A DNA stretch of 23,736 bases. Origin: CAZFNQ01 sp964520375. GTDB taxonomy: Bacteria > Patescibacteriota > Saccharimonadia > Saccharimonadales > JANWIN01. Both the position numbers and the translations under genes were made by a program. The stretch is taken from contig CAZFNQ010000008.1 in the NCBI GenBank assembly GCA_964520375.1, positions 1-23,736 of the forward strand. Reading direction: 5' to 3'. Below are positions 16,298 through 22,445 of this stretch, in pieces (the stretch's first letter is position 1; each line of letters opens with the position of its first letter). The notes below the pieces were generated by a model. It was not told the DNA's origin. It saw only the letters and a list, made by a program, of their open reading frames with translations, and searched no databases.

Positions 16298-17062
16298 TTA
16301 GGCAATCTTCTTTAATTCCTCGTAGCGCAGAGCCGGAGCCACCGAGTAGGCTGATCCCAATAAAAATGAAATCAATGGTCCCAGTATCGGCACAATCCCG
16401 CTCAGGCTCAGTAGAACCGTTACGCCCAAAACAGAAAATATTGCTCCCGGATGGCCCTTGCTAATTTTAGCGCTGTATTCCAAGGCGCCAAAGATTGGCA
16501 GATCTTTGTCAATCATAGCGTAGGGAGCTAGGAAGTAGTGGCTAAGCACAAATAATACCGCCGCAATTATCAAGGCTCCGCCTAGAATAATTCCCAGTGA
16601 GTTGCGTACCACAGCGACAATAAGCAGCCCAAGCAAGGCCGTCCCGATCATATACATGCCTATGACTAAAATTAAGCCAAACAATCTAAGCCAATATTTT
16701 TTACCCAACTTCCAAAGATGCTGCAGCGACGGCGTCTTATCGTTGGCGCCTTCGATTTCAAGTCCAGTTAGCATGGCTTGTATAATCAGGGCGGCTACTG
16801 TTAAAATCACGGTCAAAATTAAACCCAGACCGACAATAGTAACAATTGAATAGGCTGGCATAGTACCGCCGAAAAAGTTGCTATGGGCCCAGCGACTGCC
16901 ATCGCTGTTAACCCGGTAATGCACGGTAGATACGACTGAACCAATAAAAGGCAAAAATAGCAGTATGGCAAAGTTTTTAATATTGCGCATAACTACATCG
17001 TAGCTTTTACCAAATAGATCAAAAGCGCTGCTGATTTGCTCGTTGCCGTGTTTTGCGCTCAT
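16298..17062 (-). CDS. Polytopic membrane protein of unknown function
   Basis: A 254-aa integral membrane protein with about five to six hydrophobic segments: near residues 30-48, 72-100, 125-148, 150-175 and 205-245. A short cytoplasmic N-terminus contains SSAFDLFGKSYDVVMRN, which resembles the start of DUF975/GPDPase-type membrane domain proteins, and the C-terminus ends PALRYEELKKIA. I cannot assign a function. The start at 17062 is chosen because GGAG lies 5 nt upstream; the in-frame ATG at 17098 would add 12 Asn-rich residues without a ribosome-binding site. It is convergent with tRNA-Leu and divergent from hisS. Confidence 0.8.
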   Translation of the reverse strand: MSAKHGNEQISSAFDLFGKSYDVVMRNIKNFAILLFLPFIGSVVSTVHYRVNSDGSRWAHSNFFGGTMPAYSIVTIVGLGLILTVILTVAALIIQAMLTGLEIEGANDKTPSLQHLWKLGKKYWLRLFGLILVIGMYMIGTALLGLLIVAVVRNSLGIILGGALIIAAVLFVLSHYFLAPYAMIDKDLPIFGALEYSAKISKGHPGAIFSVLGVTVLLSLSGIVPILGPLISFLLGSAYSVAPALRYEELKKIA

Positions 17063-17067
17063 AGTCA

Positions 17068-17071
17068 CTCC
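17068..17071 (-). promoter_or_regulatory. Shine-Dalgarno site deciding the start at 17062
   Basis: GGAG on the minus strand, 5 nt before the ATG at 17062. Confidence 0.5.
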
Positions 17072-17155
17072 ATCTTTATAGTTATTATTATCTGGCATCG
17101 CTATTAATTACACAACTTTATTTATACACAGTTCGCAAGTATTAACGCTGTTGTT

Positions 17156-17161
17156 TATAAT
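17156..17161 (+). promoter_or_regulatory. -10 box of hisS (TATAAT)
   Basis: Perfect TATAAT ending 11 nt before the ATG at 17173, with TTCGCA (17132-17137) 18 bp upstream as a fair -35. The sequence right after it (17162-17170) is a perfect CIRCE right half-site; see findings. Confidence 0.55.
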
Positions 17162-17172
17162 GAGTGCTAACA

Positions 17173-18477
17173 ATGGCACTTTCTACCCAACCATATAAAG
17201 GCACACGGGACTTCTATCCTGGGGATTATCGGCGGCAACAATGGATGTTTAGCATGGCCGAAAATGTCCTCCAGCGCTTTGGCTACGAGCGCTACGATGC
17301 CCCTTTGTTAGAATCATTTGAACTATTCGCGGCCAAAACCGGTGATGAGATCGTCAACGATCAAACTTACAGTTTTGAAGATCGGGGTGGCCGCAAAGTC
17401 GCCATACGACCGGAAATGACCCCATCTGTCAGCCGCATGGTGGCGGCCAAACGCCACGAACTAGCCTACCCGCTGCGACTTTATAGCATTCCCAACCTGT
17501 GGCGCTATGAGCGGCCGCAACGGGGGCGGCTGCGTGAACACTGGCAACTTAATGCCGACTTATTTGGCCCTGGCGGTTTGGAAGCTGAGCATGAGATTAT
17601 CCTAGTAGCCGATGGCATTCTGCAGATATTCGGAGCAAAACGCAGCCATTACGTTATAAAACTTAATAGTCGCAAACTAGTCGACAGTTTTATGACCGAT
17701 TATCTAGGGCTAACTAGCGTCCAAAGCCAGACTATGGCTAAGCTAATTGACCGCTTGCATAAAATTCCCCACGCCGAATTTGCCGCCGCCAGTGACGCAT
17801 TATTAACGCCCAGTCAAAGAGAGCAAGGAATCGGCGAACGTCTGGTCGACGCTCTTTCGGTTAAAGATCTAAATGAACTGCCAGAAGAAATTTTCCGCCA
17901 TGACTCGGTGAGCGAACTTAAAAAACTAATCAATATGCTTCACGACAGTGATGTCAAGAACATAGAATTTGACTTTACCTTGATGCGCGGCTTTGATTAC
18001 TACACCGATATAGTCTTTGAAGTCTTTGATACCGACCCGGAAAATAACCGATCGATGTTTGGTGGTGGTCGTTATGATGGTCTGGTTGAATTATTCGGCG
18101 TCGAACCCGTGCCAACCATAGGTTTTGGAATGGGTGATGTGACCTTGGCAAACTTCTTGCAGTCGCATCAGCTTTTGCCTAAACTAAGGCCCCAAACCGA
18201 TGCCTATGTAGTCCTGATTGGTGATGTCTACGAGCCGGCCCAAAAAGCTATAAAAGCCCTACGCGAGATGGGGCTGAACATTGCTGTCGATATGAGCGGA
18301 CGCAAACCAGCCAGTCAAATTAAAAACGCTGTTAAAAACGGCCTGCACTATGCTATATTTATGGGCGAAAAGGACCTAGCCGACGAGCAATTTAACTTAA
18401 AAAACCTAGACAGCGGCAGCGAGGAAAAACACGGACTGCAGCGCATAGTCAGCATCGTAAAAGATTATCGAAAATGA
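17173..18477 (+). CDS. hisS: Histidine--tRNA ligase
   Basis: Class II aminoacyl-tRNA synthetase charging tRNA-His, 434 aa from ATG 17173. The N-terminus YKGTRDFYP is typical. Motif 2 spans about 110-128 (WRYERPQRGRLREHWQLNA), the histidine-binding HisA loop is RGFDYYTD (272-279), and motif 3 begins GGGRYDGL at about 297. The C-terminal anticodon-binding domain covers about 335-434. A GTG at 17164 could add three residues but sits only 2 nt after the -10 box, so the ATG is preferred. The stop overlaps the start of the next gene by 4 nt (ATGA), indicating co-translation. Confidence 0.96.
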   Translation: MALSTQPYKGTRDFYPGDYRRQQWMFSMAENVLQRFGYERYDAPLLESFELFAAKTGDEIVNDQTYSFEDRGGRKVAIRPEMTPSVSRMVAAKRHELAYPLRLYSIPNLWRYERPQRGRLREHWQLNADLFGPGGLEAEHEIILVADGILQIFGAKRSHYVIKLNSRKLVDSFMTDYLGLTSVQSQTMAKLIDRLHKIPHAEFAAASDALLTPSQREQGIGERLVDALSVKDLNELPEEIFRHDSVSELKKLINMLHDSDVKNIEFDFTLMRGFDYYTDIVFEVFDTDPENNRSMFGGGRYDGLVELFGVEPVPTIGFGMGDVTLANFLQSHQLLPKLRPQTDAYVVLIGDVYEPAQKAIKALREMGLNIAVDMSGRKPASQIKNAVKNGLHYAIFMGEKDLADEQFNLKNLDSGSEEKHGLQRIVSIVKDYRK

Positions 18478-18929
18478 CAGCCACCAATCACGTTTTAACA
18501 GGTGTTTTAATAGTATCAGTCGTGCATAATCCGGCCATAGCCTTACCGCTGGCGCTACTATCTCATTTTGTGAGCGACGCTCTGCCCCACTACGGCGATA
18601 TGCTAGTGGGACTTAGCAGTTTTAAATTCAAGCTTATCTTAGGCGCTGATGTCTACTTGGCATTTATGATGCTGGTATTACTATTAATATTACATCCGGC
18701 CCACATGTGGCTGCTTATATTTGGCGGTATCTTAGCCGCCAGTCCTGACCTTATGTGGCTACCCGACTTTATCGCCGCCCTACGCGGTAAAATAGCTCCG
18801 GTTTACGGTAAAATTAGACGTTTTCATTCAAAGATTCAGTGGTATCAGCAACCTAACGGCGTCTGGATAGAAGCGGCTTGGTTTATTGTAGTTTTTATCA
18901 TAACCTTCGGCTTCACGATTAAGCAGTAG
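18474..18929 (+). CDS. Small membrane protein resembling DUF457/YdjM metal-dependent hydrolases
   Basis: A 151-aa protein with about four hydrophobic segments. Polar residues typical of the DUF457/YdjM-type membrane hydrolase family are present: H6 in NHVLTG, H31-x3-D35-x3-H39 in SHFVSDALPH, D92 in SPDL, and H118 in FHSK. These could bind a metal at the membrane face. It begins inside the hisS stop codon (ATGA overlap), so it is translated with hisS, though no functional link to histidyl-tRNA synthesis is apparent. Family assignment is from motif memory; biochemical role unknown. Confidence 0.7.
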   Translation: MTATNHVLTGVLIVSVVHNPAIALPLALLSHFVSDALPHYGDMLVGLSSFKFKLILGADVYLAFMMLVLLLILHPAHMWLLIFGGILAASPDLMWLPDFIAALRGKIAPVYGKIRRFHSKIQWYQQPNGVWIEAAWFIVVFIITFGFTIKQ

Positions 18930-18946
18930 TAAACTATCGCCATATC

Positions 18947-18955
18947 TGTTATAGT
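18947..18955 (+). promoter_or_regulatory. Extended -10 promoter of tig (TGTTATAGT)
   Basis: TATAGT at 18950-18955 preceded by TGT, ending 8 nt before the ATG at 18964. No Shine-Dalgarno is present, so a leaderless mRNA is predicted. Confidence 0.55.
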
Positions 18956-18963
18956 GGGCGCTC

Positions 18964-20247
18964 ATGCGCGTTAAATTGACCTCACTATCGGGTACCAAGT
19001 TTAAGCTTTTAATTACAGCTGACCAAAGTTTTATGGACAATGCCAAAACGGTGGTACTGCGCCATATGGCTGCCAAGCACGTCAAACTGCCTGGTTTCAG
19101 AGCCGGCAAAGCGCCGCTTAATTTAGTCGAGAAACATGCCGATCAGACACTACTTCAACAAGAGTTTTTAGACGAGGCAGTTAACCGGCTGTACTTACAG
19201 GCGATTAAAGCTGAAAACCTCAGACCGATAGCTAATCCCAAGATAAACCTTAAGAAATTTGTGCCTTTTACAGACTTTGAGTTTGAGGCCGAAGTCGAAG
19301 CCATCGGAAATATTAAGCTGGCAAATTACAAGAATATTAAAATGACCCGCCCTAAAATTACTATTGTAGATAAGGATGTAACTGAAGTCCTGGCTGGCCT
19401 ACGTCTGCGACTGGCCGAGCGCCAAGCGGTAGACCGACCAGCTAAAACTGGTGACGAGGCAATAATTGACTTCACCGGAAAAGACAGTAAGGATCAACCA
19501 ATTAGCGGTGCCAACGGCAAAGACCAACCTATCATGATAGGGGGCAACACTTTTATACCCGGTTTTGAAACCAACCTAATTGGCCTAAAAGCTGGCGAGG
19601 AAAAGACATTTAGCCTGACTTTTCCTAAAGATTACTCTGTTAAGGCTCTGCAATCTAAAAAAGCCACATTCAATGTCAAGGTTAAAAAGATCAACCAAGT
19701 TATTGAACCCAAATTAGATGACGTTTTTGCTGCTCAGGCCGGACCGTTTAAGACATTAGCTGAGCTTAAGGCCGATATTAAAAAGCAAATTGGGATTGAG
19801 CGCCAGGATGAAGCCGATAGAGAATTTGAAAACCAGCTGGTGGCAAAAATTGCTGCTGGTTCGGAAGTAACAGTGCCGAGTCAACTTGTGGACGAGCAAG
19901 TCGAACGCAACGAGCAAGCTGAACGCCAAAATTTAGTTTACCGTGGACAAACCTGGCAGGAACATTTAACCGAAGAAGGCATAACCGAAAAACAACATCG
20001 TGAGCGTAATCGCCCTGACGCCGAGGCTAGTGTCAAAGCCGGCTTGGTACTTACCGAAATATCCCAACAGGAAGGCCTAAGTGTAACCCCAGAGGAGTTG
20101 GAGATTCGCCTGCAAATTCTAAGGAGCCAATATACCGATAATGCCATGCAAACTGAGCTCGATAAACCAGAGAATCGCCGGGATATTGAAAACCGCTTGT
20201 TAACTGAAAAAACCCTTGCCAAACTAGCGGAATACGCACAAAAGTAA
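18964..20247 (+). CDS. tig: Trigger factor (ribosome-associated chaperone and peptidyl-prolyl isomerase)
   Basis: A 427-aa chaperone that binds at the ribosome exit tunnel and shields nascent chains. The N-terminal domain holds the ribosome-binding signature GFRAGKAP (44-51). The FKBP-type isomerase domain spans about 160-240, with VIPGFE-like FIPGFETNLIGLKAGEEK. The SurA-like helical C-terminal arms span about 245-427. All three domains are present at normal length. It is followed by a small membrane protein and then clpP, a spaced version of the common tig-clpP neighbourhood. Confidence 0.95.
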   Translation: MRVKLTSLSGTKFKLLITADQSFMDNAKTVVLRHMAAKHVKLPGFRAGKAPLNLVEKHADQTLLQQEFLDEAVNRLYLQAIKAENLRPIANPKINLKKFVPFTDFEFEAEVEAIGNIKLANYKNIKMTRPKITIVDKDVTEVLAGLRLRLAERQAVDRPAKTGDEAIIDFTGKDSKDQPISGANGKDQPIMIGGNTFIPGFETNLIGLKAGEEKTFSLTFPKDYSVKALQSKKATFNVKVKKINQVIEPKLDDVFAAQAGPFKTLAELKADIKKQIGIERQDEADREFENQLVAKIAAGSEVTVPSQLVDEQVERNEQAERQNLVYRGQTWQEHLTEEGITEKQHRERNRPDAEASVKAGLVLTEISQQEGLSVTPEELEIRLQILRSQYTDNAMQTELDKPENRRDIENRLLTEKTLAKLAEYAQK

Positions 20248-20276
20248 TTGCTTATAATTGTCATAAGTGTTATAAT
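20248..20276 (+). promoter_or_regulatory. Promoter of the small membrane protein gene
   Basis: TTGCTT (20248-20253), a 17-bp spacer and a perfect TATAAT (20271-20276) that is also an extended -10 (TGT before it). It ends 6 nt before the ATG at 20283. A second TATAAT lies upstream at 20253-20258. Confidence 0.6.
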
Positions 20277-20282
20277 AAATGA

Positions 20283-20753
20283 ATGACAGAATCTACTAAT
20301 AGAATTAGTAATGCCAACAGTATGGAGCCAACTCCGGTTAAACAGAGTCGCAAGCGATTTTTGGCGGCAATAACCATACCTGCCACAACTACGGCGGTTG
20401 GCGCAACTGCTGAATTTATTAGTGATAACAATGCTGGAGCGATTAAATTTATTGTAATCGGTGGAGCGGTTGTAGGGGCAGCCTTTGGTCTCCAGCGAAT
20501 ATCCGAAAACAGGATGAACCATAGCCCCGAACCAGTTATCAACCAGAGTACTGTAGAGAACAATGAAATGAACGTCCTAGGCAAAATGCTTTTTAAAGCC
20601 GGAGTCTGGGTTGGGGGCATTGGTGCTGGAGGACTGGCGCTGGAAAGTATGGCTCATGTCGATACTACTAGCGGCAAAATTGTTGCTGGTTTAGGCGCAG
20701 CTGCGCTGGCTGTTGGTGGTGCCGTCCGGGGTATGAGTCGCCTACCTGACTAA
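20283..20753 (+). CDS. Small membrane protein of unknown function between tig and clpP
   Basis: A 156-aa protein that I do not recognise. A Ser/Asn-rich N-terminus (1-22) is followed by two hydrophobic Ala/Gly-rich stretches (about 26-70, interrupted by a short polar segment), a polar linker (about 75-95) and two further Gly/Ala-rich segments (about 98-150). The small-residue composition suggests tightly packed helices. It sits between tig and the CIRCE-controlled clpP but has its own strong -10. Any role in protein quality control would be guilt by association only. Confidence 0.6.
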   Translation: MTESTNRISNANSMEPTPVKQSRKRFLAAITIPATTTAVGATAEFISDNNAGAIKFIVIGGAVVGAAFGLQRISENRMNHSPEPVINQSTVENNEMNVLGKMLFKAGVWVGGIGAGGLALESMAHVDTTSGKIVAGLGAAALAVGGAVRGMSRLPD

Positions 20754-20779
20754 TAAAACACACCACAAGCATCATTAAA

Positions 20780-20806
20780 TTAGCACTCTTGACTCACGAG
20801 TGCTAA
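20780..20806 (+). promoter_or_regulatory. CIRCE operator (HrcA binding site) of clpP
   Basis: Perfect consensus: TTAGCACTC (20780-20788), a 9-bp spacer, and GAGTGCTAA (20798-20806). The spacer itself carries the -35 box TTGACT, so HrcA binding would block RNA polymerase. This predicts heat-inducible clpP and an hrcA gene elsewhere in the genome. Confidence 0.95.
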
Positions 20807-20818
20807 TTAATGTATGCT
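20789..20818 (+). promoter_or_regulatory. clpP promoter embedded in CIRCE
   Basis: TTGACT (20789-20794), an 18-bp spacer and TATGCT (20813-20818), ending 7 nt before the ATG at 20826. An upstream in-frame ATG at 20814 lies inside the -10 box and cannot be the start. Confidence 0.8.
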
Positions 20819-20825
20819 GATAGTT

Positions 20826-21443
20826 ATGAAAAGTACTCCCAAATCGCAAATACTCATACCAACAGTTATAGAAAATGAAGGCCGCGTAGAGCGGGCCTAT
20901 GATATCTACAGCCGGTTACTGAAAGACCGCATTATTTTTATCGGCGATGATGTTAATTCCCATACTGCCAACTTAATTGTCGCCCAACTACTGTTTCTCG
21001 ATAACGACAACTCAGATAAAGATATATATCTGTACATTAACAGCCCAGGAGGCAGCGTATACGACGCTTTAGCGATTTATGACACAATGCAATACGTTAA
21101 AAGTGATGTCCAAACCGTAGGCATTGGTGTTCAGGCTAGCGCTGCCGCCTTTTTACTAAGCAGCGGTAACAAAGGCAAACGTTTTTTGCTCCCCCATGCC
21201 ACTGTTATGATCCACCAGCCATCCAGCGGTACCCGCGGCAAGGTGACTGACCAGGAAATTGACCTAAAAGAAGCCTTACGCGTTAAAAAGATGATGGAAC
21301 AAATAATGTCTCAAAATACCGGCCAGAAACTCGACAAAATCCATGTCGATATGGAACGCGATTTTTGGATGACAGCCGACGAAGCCAAAAAATATGGCTT
21401 GGTAGACCAAGTAATTACCGCTCCACCCAAACCCAAAAAATAA
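20826..21443 (+). CDS. clpP: ATP-dependent Clp protease proteolytic subunit ClpP
   Basis: Serine peptidase that forms the double-heptamer degradation chamber; 205 aa from ATG 20826. Catalytic triad: S105 in QASAAAF, H130 in MIHQP and D179 in MERDFW, each offset by 8 from the B. subtilis positions 97, 122 and 171, so spacing is exactly conserved. The strand INSPGGSVYDALAIYD and the handle region are normal. It would partner with ClpC, whose docking loop is intact. Expression is predicted to be controlled by HrcA via CIRCE. The transcript is predicted leaderless. Confidence 0.97.
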   Translation: MKSTPKSQILIPTVIENEGRVERAYDIYSRLLKDRIIFIGDDVNSHTANLIVAQLLFLDNDNSDKDIYLYINSPGGSVYDALAIYDTMQYVKSDVQTVGIGVQASAAAFLLSSGNKGKRFLLPHATVMIHQPSSGTRGKVTDQEIDLKEALRVKKMMEQIMSQNTGQKLDKIHVDMERDFWMTADEAKKYGLVDQVITAPPKPKK

Positions 21444-21471
21444 CGCTCATGGTTGTAGCTGGTCCGTGTTC

Positions 21472-21496
21472 TATAATCGAAATTTGTAATTAGGAG
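21472..21496 (+). promoter_or_regulatory. Promoter -10 and Shine-Dalgarno of the GNAT gene
   Basis: TATAAT at 21472-21477 and AGGAG at 21492-21496, the latter 8 nt before the ATG at 21505. The predicted leader is about 20 nt. This conventional arrangement contrasts with the leaderless pattern of the flanking clpP. Confidence 0.65.
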
Positions 21497-21504
21497 CCAT
21501 TTGA

Positions 21505-22251
21505 ATGACAGGACCAGAATTCAATTTAAAAGGCTTAAACTTTTGGGTAGGTAAGCCAGAAGATCTTGAAATTGAACACTGGCAACAGATTCAATCAATA
21601 GCAAAACTTGCATTTACTGCGTCATTTGGACGCGTAGATGAGGCGGGAATTGATCATCTATTACACATAGGTGACGTGGAGAGGTTTAGAGACGGCAGAA
21701 TTGATCCGCAGGTAGATGTTGCAGACGGTCGTTTAAATAACGGGGAATTCTCCTTCATCCGCATAGCACTTGCCCTAAACGGAGAAGAAATCGTTGGTGA
21801 AACCTTAGTGGCCGATAATACGTCAGGACCTAGCGAATTTATTAGACATACCAAGATGCGTATCTCACCATCACTGCCAATTCCTAAATTTGGTCAACGC
21901 AGGTATGCCTGGATACGTGAGACCGTTGTAAGACCCGACTTTCAACATAGGGGTATAGCGCATACATTAGGATACCGAGCTTTGCACACTAGGCACCCTA
22001 GACAGCCAGTTAGTACATATGAATGGGATGCGACATATAAAGATTCTGAAAGACTAGAATCTCTTGGTTTTAAATTTACTGGTGGTAATCTCAGGAAACC
22101 ATTTGGGAATGACCAAGAAGTCTACCAATCACGTTTTCAAGCTAAGAGAGCTGGGCGAGTCAAGGATGGAATCGCTTCTATCAACAGAACTGCTTCAAGC
22201 GCAATTGCATCAACTTTCGCTGACAGTAAGCTCAAACACAGACGTAAGTAA
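21505..22251 (+). CDS. GNAT-family N-acetyltransferase
   Basis: A 248-aa protein with a GNAT fold. The acetyl-CoA pyrophosphate loop is QHRGIA (147-152) within ETVVRPDFQHRGIAHTLG, preceded by a beta strand (YAWIRETVV). A later RLESLGFKFTGG matches the usual C-terminal GNAT strand. The protein is longer than a minimal GNAT (about 150 aa), with an N-terminal extension and a basic Ala/Ser-rich tail (about 210-248). It uses AGA, GGA and GCA codons more freely than its neighbours by eye, which may mean later acquisition. Substrate unknown; neighbours do not help. Confidence 0.8.
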   Translation: MTGPEFNLKGLNFWVGKPEDLEIEHWQQIQSIAKLAFTASFGRVDEAGIDHLLHIGDVERFRDGRIDPQVDVADGRLNNGEFSFIRIALALNGEEIVGETLVADNTSGPSEFIRHTKMRISPSLPIPKFGQRRYAWIRETVVRPDFQHRGIAHTLGYRALHTRHPRQPVSTYEWDATYKDSERLESLGFKFTGGNLRKPFGNDQEVYQSRFQAKRAGRVKDGIASINRTASSAIASTFADSKLKHRRK

Positions 22252-22266
22252 AAGTATAATTTACTA

Positions 22267-22295
22267 TTGACTCTAAAATTTTTACCGAGTATTAT
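22267..22295 (+). promoter_or_regulatory. rpoB promoter
   Basis: TTGACT (22267-22272), a 17-bp spacer and TATTAT (22290-22295). Transcription would start near 22302, giving a leader of about 145 nt before rpoB, the longest in the window. An alternative -10, TATAGT (22293-22298), overlaps. Confidence 0.55.
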
Positions 22296-22314
22296 AGTAC
22301 TTGAAGTAGTATAA
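22292..22314. repeat. 23-bp imperfect dyad over the rpoB transcription start
   Basis: The arms TTATA and TACTT are mirrored by AAGTA and TATAA around a central G, with a single symmetric mismatched pair (22297/22309). It overlaps the -10 box and the predicted start of transcription, as an operator would. Confidence 0.6.
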
Positions 22315-22445
22315 GGGCAGTGCTTTCATTTATCTAAAATCTAACTGCTTTCACCCCTTAGTGATCTTCGCGCGAAAAGTACAACAACAGATAAAATCAA
22401 AACTTATCCATTATTAAATTTTAGGTATGGGGATGTTGAACGCTT

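Noticed and set aside
17063..17098. Longer form of the polytopic membrane protein starting at 17098
   Set aside because: GGAG before 17062 favours the shorter form; the extra residues are low-complexity.
19938..20522. Minus-strand open frame of 194 codons across the tig end and the next gene
   Set aside because: It overlaps two well-supported + strand features (tig C-terminus and promoter/CDS of the small membrane protein), is Cys/Arg/Ser-rich and has no recognisable domain.
20814..20825. Upstream ATG start for clpP
   Set aside because: It lies inside the TATGCT -10 box, so it would not be on the mRNA; the N-terminus from 20826 fits the family.
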